Shown here: one piece after another, positions 9,789 to 18,153 of the stretch | Numbering within the stretch: the first letter of the stretch is position 1 | How the letters are laid out: each line of letters begins with the position of its first letter | DNA from: Pararhodobacter sp. CCB-MM2 | Lineage (GTDB): Bacteria; Pseudomonadota; Alphaproteobacteria; Rhodobacterales; Rhodobacteraceae | Direction: 5' to 3' | Length of the DNA: 48,172 nucleotides | NCBI RefSeq assembly: GCF_001691415.1 | Contig: NZ_LRRR01000033.1 | Span: forward strand, 1-48,172 | The notes under the pieces: model-generated | The model's database searches: none | What the model saw: the letters and a program-made list of their open reading frames with translations, nothing else | What the model was told of the DNA's origin: nothing | Made by a program: the position numbers and the translations under genes

Positions 9789-11267
9789 TCAGATGCTCAG
9801 GCAGATGTATTTCAGCTCGAGGAAGTCCTCGATGCCGAAATGCGAGCCTTCGCGGCCGAGGCCGGATTGCTTCACGCCGCCGAAGGGCGCGACCTCGGTC
9901 GAGATGAGGCCGGTGTTCACGCCGACGATGCCGTATTCCAGCGCCTCCTGCACGCGGGTCACGCGACCGACGTTTTGAGCGTAGAAATAGCAGGCGAGGC
10001 CGAAGATCGTGTCATTGGCGTAGTGGATCGCCTCTTCCTCGGTCTCGAATTTGAACAGCGGCGCGAGGGGCCCGAAGGTTTCCTCCTGCGCGACCTTCAT
10101 CTCCTGCGTCACGCCGGTGACCACCGTCGGCTGGAAGAAAGTCCCGCCGAGGGTGTGGCGATGGCCGCCCGTCAGCAGCGCGCCACCATGATCGAGCACG
10201 TCCTTGATATGCTCCTCGACCTTCTCGACCGCCTTGGCGTTGATCAAGGGGCCGGTGGTCACGTCCTTCTCCAGACCGTCGCCCACGTTCAGCTTCTCGA
10301 CCGCTGCGCGCAGCTTCTCGGCGAAGGCATCGTAGACGCCCGATTGCACGTAGATGCGGTTCGCGCAGACGCAGGTCTGGCCGTTGTTGCGGAATTTCGA
10401 GGCCATGGCCCCCTCGACCGCCGCATCGAGATCGGCGTCATCGAAGACGATGAAGGGCGCGTTGCCACCAAGCTCCATCGAGCATTTCATCACCTGATCG
10501 GCGGCCTGCTTGAGCAGGATGCGACCCACCTCGGTCGAGCCGGTAAAGGTCAACTTGCGCACCGCCGGGTTCTCGCAGAACTCCTTGCCCACATCCGAGG
10601 AGCGCGAGGAGGTGACCACGGACAAAACCCCCTTGGGCACCCCCGCGCGTTCGGCCAGCACCGCCATCGCCAGCGCCGAGAGCGGCGTCTCGGCGGCCGG
10701 TCGGGCAACGAAACCGCAACCTGCCGCCAGAGCCGGGGCGACCTTGCGGGCGATCATCGCGTTCGGGAAGTTCCAGGGCGTGATTGAGGCGCAGACCCCA
10801 ATCGGCTGCTTCAGCACGGTGATCCGCTTGTCGCGCATATGGCCGGGGATGGTCTCGCCATAGATGCGCTTGGCTTCCTCGCCGAACCATTCGACGAAGC
10901 CCGCGCCATAGAGGATCTCGCCCTTGGCCTCGGCCAGTGGCTTGCCCATCTCGGCGGTCAGGATCGTGGCGAGGTCATCGGCATTTTCGACCATCAGGTC
11001 GTACCATTTGCGCAGCACCGCCGCGCGTTCCTTGCCGGTGCGCTTGGCCCATTCCTTCATCGCCGTCTCGGCCGCGGCGATGGCGCGGGCGACTTCCGCA
11101 CGCGACAGGTCGGCGACCTTGGCGATGACATCGCCGCGCGCCGGGTTGGTCACCTCGAAGGTCGCGCCGTCATCGGCCTCGACCCAATCTCCGGCCACGA
11201 GGGCCCGGGTTTCAAACAGCGACGGGTCCTTGAGCAGGCGCCTAAGATCGGTAGTGTCGTCCAGCAT
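9789..11267 (-). CDS. gabD: succinate-semialdehyde dehydrogenase
   Basis: A 492-residue NAD(P)-dependent aldehyde dehydrogenase that would oxidise succinate semialdehyde to succinate, the last step of the GABA shunt. The catalytic Cys lies in NNGQTCVCANRIYV and the general-base Glu in MELGGNAPFIVFDD. The cofactor glycine motif is FTGSTEVG, and the N-terminal ITPWNFPNAMIARK is typical of GabD. Length is normal for the family. The second Cys two residues after the catalytic one (CVC) is common in GabD, where it forms a redox switch. No GABA transaminase is next to it. Related aldehyde dehydrogenases remain possible for the exact substrate. Confidence 0.9.
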   Translation of the reverse strand: MLDDTTDLRRLLKDPSLFETRALVAGDWVEADDGATFEVTNPARGDVIAKVADLSRAEVARAIAAAETAMKEWAKRTGKERAAVLRKWYDLMVENADDLATILTAEMGKPLAEAKGEILYGAGFVEWFGEEAKRIYGETIPGHMRDKRITVLKQPIGVCASITPWNFPNAMIARKVAPALAAGCGFVARPAAETPLSALAMAVLAERAGVPKGVLSVVTSSRSSDVGKEFCENPAVRKLTFTGSTEVGRILLKQAADQVMKCSMELGGNAPFIVFDDADLDAAVEGAMASKFRNNGQTCVCANRIYVQSGVYDAFAEKLRAAVEKLNVGDGLEKDVTTGPLINAKAVEKVEEHIKDVLDHGGALLTGGHRHTLGGTFFQPTVVTGVTQEMKVAQEETFGPLAPLFKFETEEEAIHYANDTIFGLACYFYAQNVGRVTRVQEALEYGIVGVNTGLISTEVAPFGGVKQSGLGREGSHFGIEDFLELKYICLSI

Positions 11268-11349
11268 GGTTCCTCTTCCTCGAATGCCTGATGCGGGCTC
11301 GGGTCACAGAGAGCACAAATTACTTAACAACGCAAGCAATGGAGCATCC

Positions 11350-12138
11350 ATGGCCGACGATCTGAGCCTAGCCTACGCGAATGGCGACTTCATCCCCGAT
11401 GCGGGCAGCTTTGTCCCGCGCTGGGAGGCCGAGGCCGCCGCCTTTCGCGAGGAGCTGGGAGATCGCGCCCGCCTCGGTCTGAGCTATGGTAGCACCGCGC
11501 GTCAGAAGGTCGACCTGTTCCTGCCCGAGGGGCCGGTCGCCGGGCTCATGGTCTTCATCCATGGCGGCTATTGGCTGAACTTCTCGCCCTCGACCTGGTC
11601 GCATTTCGCCCGTGGCGCGCTGGCGCGGGACTGGGCGGTGGCGATGCCGGGCTACACGCTGGCACCCGAGGCGCGGATCCACCAGATGACGGATGAGGTC
11701 GAAGCGGCGATCACGCTGGCGGCCGAGGCTGTCGACGGCCCGATCGTGGTCACCGGGCATTCGGCGGGCGGGCATCTCTCGGCCCGGATGGCTTGCGCGG
11801 ATCGCAACCCGGCCTGGGCCGAGAGGCTGGCCCGCGTGGTGCCGATCTCGCCGCTCTCGGACCTGCATCCGCTGCGGCAGACCGCGATGAACACGCAGCT
11901 GCAGCTCGATGCCGAGGAGGCGGATCGAGAAAGCCCCGCGCTCCTGTCGAAGCGCGGGGATGTGGATTGTACGGTCTGGGTCGGCGGTCAGGAACGGCCG
12001 AGCTTCCTGTGGCAGGCGCGCCTTCTGAGCGAGAACTGGGACTGCGCCTGGCATGTCGCGCCGGGGCTGCACCATTTCAACGTCATCGACGACCTGACCG
12101 ACCCGGACAGCCTGCTGATGCAAACCTTGCTGGACTAA
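11350..12138 (+). CDS. alpha/beta hydrolase, kynurenine-formamidase-like
   Basis: A 262-residue cytosolic alpha/beta hydrolase. The oxyanion motif is FIHGGYW at about residue 75 and the nucleophile elbow is VTGHSAGGH at about 138. A late HHFNVIDDL supplies the catalytic His. HGGYW with GHSAGGH is the pattern of the arylformamidase/carboxylesterase branch, including AFMID-type kynurenine formamidase. No tryptophan-catabolism gene is nearby, so the substrate is open. The ATG at 11350 follows GCAAGCAATGGAGC, with GGAG at -9; the in-frame extension to 10924 lies antisense to gabD and is not credible. The stop abuts the convergent ohr stop. Confidence 0.8.
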   Translation: MADDLSLAYANGDFIPDAGSFVPRWEAEAAAFREELGDRARLGLSYGSTARQKVDLFLPEGPVAGLMVFIHGGYWLNFSPSTWSHFARGALARDWAVAMPGYTLAPEARIHQMTDEVEAAITLAAEAVDGPIVVTGHSAGGHLSARMACADRNPAWAERLARVVPISPLSDLHPLRQTAMNTQLQLDAEEADRESPALLSKRGDVDCTVWVGGQERPSFLWQARLLSENWDCAWHVAPGLHHFNVIDDLTDPDSLLMQTLLD

Positions 12139-12567
12139 TCAGACCAGCGTCAGCGTGACGTCGATGTTGCCCTTGGTCGCATGCGAGTAAGGGCAGACGA
12201 AGTGGCCGGCATCGACCATCTTCTGCGCCAGTTCGGGCTCGACGCCCGGGATGGCGATCTTCAGCTCGACGGCGATGCCGAAGCCGCCATCGTCGCGCGG
12301 GCCGATGCCGACATTGGCGGTGACGGTGGCGTCGTCCGGAACGGTGCCCAGCTTCTGCATATTGGCCGCAGCGCGCATCGCGCCGAGGAAGCAGGCGGCA
12401 TAGCCCAGCGCGAACAGCTCTTCCGGGTTATGGCCCTTGCCGGAACCACCCAGCTCCTTCGGCGTTGCCATGGTCATGGTCAGCATGCCGCTGGCCAGGC
12501 TGGCGCTGCCGTTGCGGCCGCCGCCGGTTGCGGTGGCTTCGGTGCGGTATTTGACGTCGACGGTCAT
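12139..12567 (-). CDS. ohr: organic hydroperoxide resistance protein Ohr
   Basis: A 142-residue thiol peroxidase of the Ohr/OsmC fold, which reduces organic and lipid hydroperoxides using lipoyl cofactors. The two catalytic cysteines are at residue 59 (GYAACFLGA) and 125 (HFVCPYSHATKGN), with NPEELFALGYAAC as the family signature. The start has AGGAG at -8 to -12. It is divergent from ohrR, with a palindromic operator over the promoter. The family usually encodes a peroxide-inducible gene. Confidence 0.95.
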   Translation of the reverse strand: MTVDVKYRTEATATGGGRNGSASLASGMLTMTMATPKELGGSGKGHNPEELFALGYAACFLGAMRAAANMQKLGTVPDDATVTANVGIGPRDDGGFGIAVELKIAIPGVEPELAQKMVDAGHFVCPYSHATKGNIDVTLTLV

Positions 12568-12588
12568 GGGTCTCTCCTATCGCTCACG

Positions 12589-12635
12589 ATTATGTCGTAT
12601 GCGATATAATTAGGATGAGTCGCCCCGCCTGTCAA
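12589..12635 (-). promoter_or_regulatory. ohr promoter with OhrR operator
   Basis: On the minus strand TTGACA (12630-12635), a 17-base spacer and TAATTA (12607-12612) form a strong sigma-70 promoter for ohr. The palindrome ATTATGTCG-TATG-CGATATAAT (12589-12610; one mismatch between the arms) overlaps the -10 box. This placement fits repression by the MarR-type OhrR encoded divergently. The resulting 5' leader is very short. Confidence 0.8.
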
Positions 12636-12674
12636 TCGCTTGCGCTTCTATCGTGCGCGACTTATCTTCCAGAC

Positions 12675-13109
12675 ATGCCCATCGCCCCCGCCGACATGCT
12701 CTGCTTTTCGCTCTATTCCGCCCAGCACGCGATGCAGGCGGCCTATAAGCCGCTGCTCGACCCGCTGGGCCTGACCTATCCGCAATATCTGGTGCTCTCG
12801 GCCCTCTGGGTGCTGGACGACCAGACGGTCGGCGCCTTGGGGGCGCAGCTGGCGCTGGAGACGAACACCCTCACGCCCTTACTGAAACGGATGGAGGCCG
12901 CGGGTCTGGTGGCGCGCCGCCGTGACAAGGTCGATGAGCGGCAGGTGCGCGTGACCCTCGCGCCGGAGGGTGAGGCGCTGCGCCAAAAGGCCGCCCATGT
13001 CCCAGCCTGCTTTTTGGAAGCCACGGGCATGTCGCTGCCCGAGGTCATGGCCCTTCGCGATCAGGTGAAGACCCTGCGCGATCACCTCAAGCTCAAAGCT
13101 TCGAGCTGA
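12675..13109 (+). CDS. ohrR: OhrR, peroxide-sensing MarR regulator
   Basis: A 144-residue MarR-family repressor. The sensor Cys is residue 10, in the OhrR pattern DMLCFSLYSAQ, near the N terminus. The winged helix spans about 45-105 (LTYPQYLVLSALW, then LETNTLTPLLKRME and DERQVRVTL). A second Cys in the C-terminal helix could form the disulfide of two-Cys OhrR proteins. Oxidation would release the operator at 12589-12610 and induce ohr. I chose the ATG at 12675 because it places Cys10 as in known OhrR; an in-frame ATG at 12615 would sit almost on the operator. The 3' end overlaps the convergent gene by 17 bases. Confidence 0.92.
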   Translation: MPIAPADMLCFSLYSAQHAMQAAYKPLLDPLGLTYPQYLVLSALWVLDDQTVGALGAQLALETNTLTPLLKRMEAAGLVARRRDKVDERQVRVTLAPEGEALRQKAAHVPACFLEATGMSLPEVMALRDQVKTLRDHLKLKASS

Positions 13110-13587
13110 TCACCCCGGTGTTGAACCCGCCCATGCGCAGCTCGCCGAACAGGCGCTGATATTCGATCTTCGGGCAACGGTTCTGAATGAAATTCACGCC
13201 ACGCTCGGCACACATTTCCCGCGCCTCCTCGCTGACCACGCCGATCTGCAGCCAGACCGTCTTCAGCCCCGGCAGATTGTCCAGCGCCTCGCGCACGATG
13301 GGGGCCACGTGTTCCGAGCGGCGGAAGACGTCCAGCATGTCGACCTCGGGCGGCAGCTCGGACACCTCGCCCACCGCCACCTCACCGAACAAGCGCTGCC
13401 CGGCCAGCCCCGGATTGACCCCGATCACCCGCATGCCCTTCAGGCCCAGATAGCGCGCGACGAAATAGCTGGGGCGCACCGGGTTCGAGGAGACACCGAC
13501 CACGCCCACCACGCGGATCTGCCGCAGGATCTTGCGCAGGGTGTCATCATCGGGGGCGTCGGGTTGGGTGGTCATCATCGTCTCCAT
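13093..13587 (-). CDS. CoA-binding domain protein (YccU-like)
   Basis: A 164-residue single-domain protein with a Rossmann fold of the CoA-binding family. The glycine-rich VVGVVGVSSNPVRPSY is at about residue 25-45, then MRVIGVNPGLAGQ, VDMLDVFRRSE, and the C-terminal NRCPKIEYQRL. It corresponds to the nucleotide-binding half of succinyl-CoA synthetase alpha subunits, but stands alone. Function in bacteria is not settled. Three candidate ATGs lie at 13587, 13578 and 13575; AGGACC precedes the first and GGAG the last two. It is the only gene after the rlmB terminator on this strand. Confidence 0.85.
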   Translation of the reverse strand: METMMTTQPDAPDDDTLRKILRQIRVVGVVGVSSNPVRPSYFVARYLGLKGMRVIGVNPGLAGQRLFGEVAVGEVSELPPEVDMLDVFRRSEHVAPIVREALDNLPGLKTVWLQIGVVSEEAREMCAERGVNFIQNRCPKIEYQRLFGELRMGGFNTGVISSKL

Positions 13588-13640
13588 CTGGGTCCTGTCG
13601 CGCGGGGCAGCCTACCCACCCAAGATGGCGCGGCAAGGCC

Positions 13641-13673
13641 AAAGAAAAAGCGCCCGGCTCATCGGCCGGGCGC
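13641..13673 (-). terminator. rho-independent terminator after rlmB
   Basis: GCGCCCGGC, loop TCATCG, then GCCGGGCGC (13650-13673). On the minus strand it is followed by TTTTTCTTT. It isolates rlmB from the CoA-binding gene downstream. Confidence 0.88.
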
Positions 13674-13792
13674 AGTTGGGAACGAGGGACAGTGGAGGAA
13701 ACGCGAGAGTTCCAGCTCAACGCTTCATGTGACAATATGAGCGCATTTCCCGGAAAAAAAAGCCCTGTCGCAATTTCGTGATAAGCCAAGCG

Positions 13793-14581
13793 TTAAGAGA
13801 CGCCTCGCGCTGCGGTTGCAGCATACAGCGAAACGGCCGCCGCGTTGGACACGTTGAGCGAGCCGAAGCCGCCCGGATAGGGGATCCGAACCAGTGCGTC
13901 ACAGGTCTCGCGGGTCTTCTCGCGCAGGCCGGGCCCTTCGGCCCCCAGCACCAGTCCGACGGGGCGGGTTCCGGCATTGGCCAAGCCTTCGGCCAGTGTC
14001 GTCTCACTTTCCCCGTCCAAGCCAAGTAGCGTGAATCCCATGGCTTTCAACCGCTCCATGGCCTCGGCGAGGTTGGTCACGCGCAGATAGGGCTGCCGCT
14101 CCAGCGCGCCCGAAGCCGTCTTCGCCAGCGCCCCGGTCTCGGGCGCGGCATGGTGGCGCGGCGCGATCACCGCGCGGGCGCCGAACACCTCGGCCGAGCG
14201 CAGGATGGCCCCCACGTTATGCGGGTCGGTCACCCGGTCCAGCAGCACCACGACCGGCGCGCCTTTTCCGGCCGCGCAAACGTCGTCGAAGCGGCCCCAG
14301 TCGAGCGGCTTCACCTCCAGCGCGGCACCTTGGTGCACCGAATCAGCGGCGATCGGCGCCGAGAACTTGCGGGCGTCCTCCATTTCCGGGGTCATGCCGG
14401 ATTCGGCGATGGCCTCGGCCAGCTTGTCGGCGGCGTTCTTGGTCACCAGAAGGCGCAGTTTCTCGCGCGCGGGGTTCAGCAGCGCATCGCGCACGGCATG
14501 CAGGCCGAACAGCCAGACGGTCTCGGCCGCAGCGGCGCGCTTGGCGCGTTCCTTCTCGATCACCCAGGTCGGTTTCTTCAT
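13793..14581 (-). CDS. rlmB: 23S rRNA 2'-O-methyltransferase RlmB (SpoU family)
   Basis: A 262-residue SpoU/TrmH-type RNA ribose methyltransferase, expected to methylate G2251 of 23S rRNA. The N-terminal L30e-like substrate domain (WLFGLHAVRDALLNP) is followed by the trefoil-knot domain. Its motif 1 is DPHNVGAILRSAEVFGA, motif 2 VLGAEGPGL and motif 3 GSLNVSNAAAVSLY, with the conserved Asn, Glu and Asn. The start at 14581 (MKKPTWVIEKE) is chosen because the 35 further in-frame codons translate an intergenic repeat. It is divergent from tRNA-Tyr. Confidence 0.93.
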   Translation of the reverse strand: MKKPTWVIEKERAKRAAAAETVWLFGLHAVRDALLNPAREKLRLLVTKNAADKLAEAIAESGMTPEMEDARKFSAPIAADSVHQGAALEVKPLDWGRFDDVCAAGKGAPVVVLLDRVTDPHNVGAILRSAEVFGARAVIAPRHHAAPETGALAKTASGALERQPYLRVTNLAEAMERLKAMGFTLLGLDGESETTLAEGLANAGTRPVGLVLGAEGPGLREKTRETCDALVRIPYPGGFGSLNVSNAAAVSLYAATAARGVS

Positions 14582-14643
14582 CGTCTTGCCCCTTGCCGCT
14601 TGCGCCAAAGCCGCCCCGGACGGCGCGCGCCCCCTGCCCCTAT

Positions 14644-14664
14644 CACCTTGTCGCAAATACTCAA
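14644..14664 (+). repeat. dispersed intergenic repeat, family 1, copy B
   Basis: CACCTTGTcgCAAATACTC followed by AA. It lies between rlmB and tRNA-Tyr, flanked by GGCGCGCGCCCC and GACGGGCGCC. Same 19-base core as copies A and C. Confidence 0.75.
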
Positions 14665-14697
14665 GCGACGGGCGCCACTTTCGCATCGTTTCGGCCC

Positions 14698-14726
14698 TTG
14701 ACGCCCCCCGCCCCGTTGGCTATTCC
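14698..14726 (+). promoter_or_regulatory. tRNA-Tyr promoter
   Basis: TTGACG (14698-14703), 17-base spacer, TATTCC (14721-14726). Transcription would start a few bases before the mature tRNA at 14739. The -35 is close to the strong alphaproteobacterial form used for stable RNA genes. Confidence 0.65.
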
Positions 14727-14738
14727 CCCCGCAGCGTC

Positions 14739-14822
14739 GGGCGACGTGCTGCAAGGTGCGGCAGCGGACTGTAACTCCGCCGGGGAGACCCACGCCTGGT
14801 TCGATTCCAGGGTCGCCCACCA
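14739..14822 (+). tRNA. tRNA-Tyr (anticodon GUA)
   Basis: Type II tRNA of 84 bases including the encoded CCA. The acceptor stem is GGGCGAC/GTCGCCC, the D stem GCTG/CGGC, and the anticodon arm GCGGA-CTGTAAC-TCCGC with GTA at the anticodon. A 14-base variable arm follows, then the T arm CCTGG-TTCGATT-CCAGG. The 3' end from the T stem through CCA is the attachment site of the downstream element. All stems are intact, so integration has restored the gene. Confidence 0.96.
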
Positions 14823-14823
14823 T
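14809..14823. repeat. attL, left attachment core
   Basis: AGGGTCGCCCACCAT covers the tRNA-Tyr 3' end. The identical 15 bases recur at 29723-29737, next to the integrase gene. Flanking bases differ on both sides, so this is the exact core. Confidence 0.88.
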
Positions 14824-14827
14824 TCCC

Positions 14828-14859
14828 CCAAGATATTGTCACTTAAATCAATATCTTGG
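14828..14859. repeat. 11-bp perfect inverted repeat next to attL
   Basis: CCAAGATATTG and CAATATCTTGG are separated by ten AT-rich bases, starting five bases inside the element. There is no T-run, though it may still end tRNA transcription. It could also be a recombination-protein binding site. Confidence 0.6.
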
Positions 14860-15897
14860 CGGGATGGCCGGATTTCACCGCTATTCGCTAACAAATACCT
14901 ACAGCAAACGCCTTGAACCCACGGAGGGATGCAGTGAAGGCGTGCTGCAAACTGTCGAGTGCTCACGACAACTCACTCCAGTACTCACGCTGCGTTACGG
15001 CTGACAGGTGCGATGCCGCCGGCAGGGAACACGAGACACAAGAAAAAGTGCAATCGCAGCCCTCCTGGAGGGCGGCCTTGGTAATGATCACGCGCAAGCG
15101 GGCACTTTAGGCCAGAAGGTCATCGCTCTAGGGATCGCACAAGTCAGCTTGCTCGACGGACTTGATTGCAACTTCCGTGTCATCCAGCCCCAGTTACAGC
15201 AGCCACTCCCTCACATCGTCGGTATGGATGTGCCGTCCGTCTCGCTGCCCCGCCGTCCCGTGCCTCCCCCCACCTGCACGAGCATGATGGACCGGATGTT
15301 GCTCCAAACCCACTCGTCCGCCCCGTAAGCCGTTGCCGCCCCTTGCAGGGTGCCCAGGCGCCCCAGCGCTGCAATGACAGAGTGCCAGGCCCTCGTGCTA
15401 CAAGTCCCCATCAGCGGTCGCCACACCAATGGCTGATCGCCTGGGATCCGGTCCGGCAGGTCGGGCATAACTGGCGCATCGTCGATCCAGCTCTCTGTGA
15501 TTTGGCTGGCACTGCACGTCAGCGTCTTGGCATCAACCCCGTGGTAGACCTCACCCCAATCCCGCTGCCTCGATGAGCCGTGTTTTCTGGCCAGCCACAC
15601 ACCATCGCCTTCGGCCTTCGCGCAGGTTCTGACGATTAGCAGGTGCAGAGCGCTTGAGCTCGGGCAATGGACGACGGTTTCCGCCCAATGGGACCGCGAC
15701 CTCTCGCGGCACGTTGCGGCCGGTCTACCCGCATGAATAGTGGAGAGCGCATATTCCAGAACCTGACGCCCAAATTTTATTGGAGCGAACTCTGAGGTTT
15801 AGATAGCTAGTCGAAAATCAATCTTAAAGATACAAAGGCTTTGGTCAGGGACAGGCGCGGGTCGAAGTCCTACCGATCGGCTGAGGAGGCTTCTACT
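14860..15897. other. non-coding left end of the element
   Basis: About one kilobase without an intact gene. It holds the dead IS5-type transposase remnant (15211-15672, minus strand). Small ORFs on both strands show no recognisable family. The last 120 bases are AT-rich, and a strong ribosome site (GAGGAGG at 15883-15889) precedes the mcrB start, so the mcrBC promoter should lie near 15740-15880. Confidence 0.5.
15211..15672 (-). pseudogene. decayed IS5-family transposase fragment
   Basis: Read on the minus strand, about 150 codons match the middle of IS5/IS903-type transposases. LHLLI is followed by VRTCAKAEGDGVWLARKHG, where the family has DSTGIKxEGEGEWxARKHG. Then come GEVYHGVDAKTLT, ITESWIDDAPVMPDL and DRIPGDQ. 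The first catalytic Asp (LLID) is Val. The second region, normally ADGAYDTR, reads MGTCSTR, so that Asp is lost too. Both ends are missing and no terminal inverted repeats are seen. It is a relic and cannot be active. Confidence 0.68.
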
Positions 15898-18153
15898 GTG
15901 TCACGATACAACCCACATCACCATGTTGCCCCTATCTACGCTGCCGCGCAAAAATGGCACGATGCAGCGCTTTCAGTGGGGTTATCGGTTTTCACCGATG
16001 AGAAAGAGATTTGGACACCGCCCCTTCTTGACGAATTGGATCAGCACTTCGTAAAGAACCTTGACGCTGGGGAAGGTGATTTTCTCTCGAAATTAAAGGT
16101 ACAGCTTTCGCAGGGCTCGCCTGATTGCCGCCAGCTGATGGCCGAGAGCCTTTGGCTAACGCTGCTCTTCCCATCGAACGTCGGCGCAGCCAAGAAGCGC
16201 GAGAATGTGCTGGAGATCTGGTCCTGGTCTGGAGAAGGTTTGAACGCGTCTCACTCTCTCCTGGAAGACGCTGTTCTTGAAAGCATCGGCTCCGCCGGGA
16301 CGGCTTACAACACGCACCGCTGGCGCGAACTGGTATTCCTCATCGGCGCCTTGCGCGATTTCAAAGCCCGCGATGCCGCCGACCGTGAACGGATCGCGTC
16401 AGAGCCGTGGGCATTCTCTGGTTGGCTAAGCGGCCTCCCGGAGGCGCGGCATAGGCAGCTGATCCACGTCTTGCCACACCTGTTATTTCCCGACACGTTC
16501 GAACGGATCAGCTCCGAGGGCGATAAGCGCCTGATCCTCGCCGGCTTCGAAGACACAACGGAGAAGGAGATCAAGAAATGGAGCACCGTCGAGATCGACC
16601 GCGCCTTGCTCAAGCTGCGCCGCCGACTTGAAGAGGAGCACGGCGCGGACATTGATTTCTACCAGGAAGAGTTCGCGTCCCAATGGAAGGACCAGACGAA
16701 GTACTGGCTACTCAGCTGGAACCCCTCCAGATGGACCTGGAACACACTCGCCGCCGACCGCGCCGCGACGATCAGCGGGAAGAAGGCCGACAACCGATGG
16801 CGTTGCGGCTCGAGCAAACCGCGCGAGGGTGACCGCGTCTTTCTGATCCGCACCGGCAGCCCTCCGAAAGGCGTCGTGGCAGCCGGAAAGGTCACGCGCG
16901 CACCCTACGAAGCTGAGCACTGGGAACAGGCACGGTCCGACGCCGGGGAGACGACGCGCTTCATAGACGTGGCATTCAATTCCGTCCGCGATGCAACGTC
17001 AGACGAGATTGTCTCATTGGAACAGCTGCAAAGCCGCGAGCCCGGTCAGGAATGGAACCCGCAGTCTTCCGGCATCGAGATCAAGGCAAAGGCTGCTCGC
17101 AACCTCGAGCGCCTATGGAAGGCTTTGCCAAGTATCGTATCGGACGCTACTACGCCTAGAGACGACGCCGGGTCTATGGGCGAATCTCCACAGAAACTCG
17201 CGCCGCCCCTGAACCTCATTCTTTACGGCCCGCCGGGCACCGGAAAGACCTACCGACTCAATAGCGACTACCTGCCGCTATATCGGGATGTGGCCGGTGA
17301 TCGCTTTGAGTTCGTGACGTTCCATCAGAGCTACGCATACGAGGACTTCGTCGAGGGCATTCGCCCTGTCACGGAGAATGGCACCGTCACCTATGAGGTG
17401 CGGCCGGGGGTGTTGAAACGGCTTTGCGATCGGGCCCGGCGCTCGCCGAATAAGCGGTTCGCCCTGTTCATCGACGAGATCAATCGCGGAAACGTCGCCA
17501 AAATTTTCGGAGAGCTCATCACGCTTGTCGAGGTGGACAAGCGGATCCGCGTAGATGCATCGGGCAACCGCGCGGCGGACTGCAAGGGCTTGGAAGTGAC
17601 GCTCCCCTACTCCGGCGAGCGTTTTGGGGTGCCCCCGAATGTGGACGTAATCGGCACTATGAACACCGCGGACCGCTCAATCGCTCTGCTCGACAGCGCC
17701 TTACGGCGCCGGTTCCGGTTCGAGGAACTCACGCCAAAGCCGGAACTACTTGAATCGTTCGAAGACGATGAGGGCAACACAATCGACTTGCGTCAGCTTC
17801 TTCAGGCCATGAATGCGCGCCTGTCCCGCCTGCTGCATCGCGATCAGACTCTCGGCCACAGCTATTTTTACCACGTAAAGTCCTTCGACGAACTGCGCCG
17901 TGTATTTGCGCGGGAGATACTGCCGTTTCTGCAAGAGGCATTCTACGACGACTGGCGTCAGATCCGTTACGTACTCGGCGACCAGGCCGTCGAGGAGAAG
18001 CTGCAATTGGTCCGGGCGCACAAACAGAATGCCGCTATGCTCTTTCCAAAGGCCGACCAGACTGAAATCAGGGACGGCGAAGCGTTTGAGATCATTCGGG
18101 AAGACGAGATCACTCCGAACGCAATCCGCAAGATCTACGAGCCGCCGGAATGA
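15898..18153 (+). CDS. mcrB: McrB-type GTPase with EVE domain (type IV restriction)
   Basis: A 751-residue motor subunit of a McrBC restriction system that attacks DNA with modified cytosine. Residues 1-265 are a helical region I cannot assign beyond resemblance to N termini of other long McrB proteins. About 268-390 is an EVE-like reader domain (YWLLSWNPSRW, then REGDRVFLIRTGSPPKGVVA) that would bind the modified base. The AAA+ domain has Walker A GPPGTGKT at 444-451, Walker B FALFIDEINRGN and the McrB signature MNTADRS at 588. E. coli McrB is 459 residues with an unrelated reader. The start is GTG at 15898, eight bases after AGGAGG; the longer TTG reading from 15841 lacks a site. It overlaps mcrC by four bases. 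Confidence 0.92.
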   Translation: MSRYNPHHHVAPIYAAAQKWHDAALSVGLSVFTDEKEIWTPPLLDELDQHFVKNLDAGEGDFLSKLKVQLSQGSPDCRQLMAESLWLTLLFPSNVGAAKKRENVLEIWSWSGEGLNASHSLLEDAVLESIGSAGTAYNTHRWRELVFLIGALRDFKARDAADRERIASEPWAFSGWLSGLPEARHRQLIHVLPHLLFPDTFERISSEGDKRLILAGFEDTTEKEIKKWSTVEIDRALLKLRRRLEEEHGADIDFYQEEFASQWKDQTKYWLLSWNPSRWTWNTLAADRAATISGKKADNRWRCGSSKPREGDRVFLIRTGSPPKGVVAAGKVTRAPYEAEHWEQARSDAGETTRFIDVAFNSVRDATSDEIVSLEQLQSREPGQEWNPQSSGIEIKAKAARNLERLWKALPSIVSDATTPRDDAGSMGESPQKLAPPLNLILYGPPGTGKTYRLNSDYLPLYRDVAGDRFEFVTFHQSYAYEDFVEGIRPVTENGTVTYEVRPGVLKRLCDRARRSPNKRFALFIDEINRGNVAKIFGELITLVEVDKRIRVDASGNRAADCKGLEVTLPYSGERFGVPPNVDVIGTMNTADRSIALLDSALRRRFRFEELTPKPELLESFEDDEGNTIDLRQLLQAMNARLSRLLHRDQTLGHSYFYHVKSFDELRRVFAREILPFLQEAFYDDWRQIRYVLGDQAVEEKLQLVRAHKQNAAMLFPKADQTEIRDGEAFEIIREDEITPNAIRKIYEPPE

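Noticed and set aside
14828..14859. Inverted repeat at attL as ends of an insertion sequence
   Set aside because: The arms are ten bases apart and enclose nothing, so they cannot be element termini; kept only as a structural repeat.
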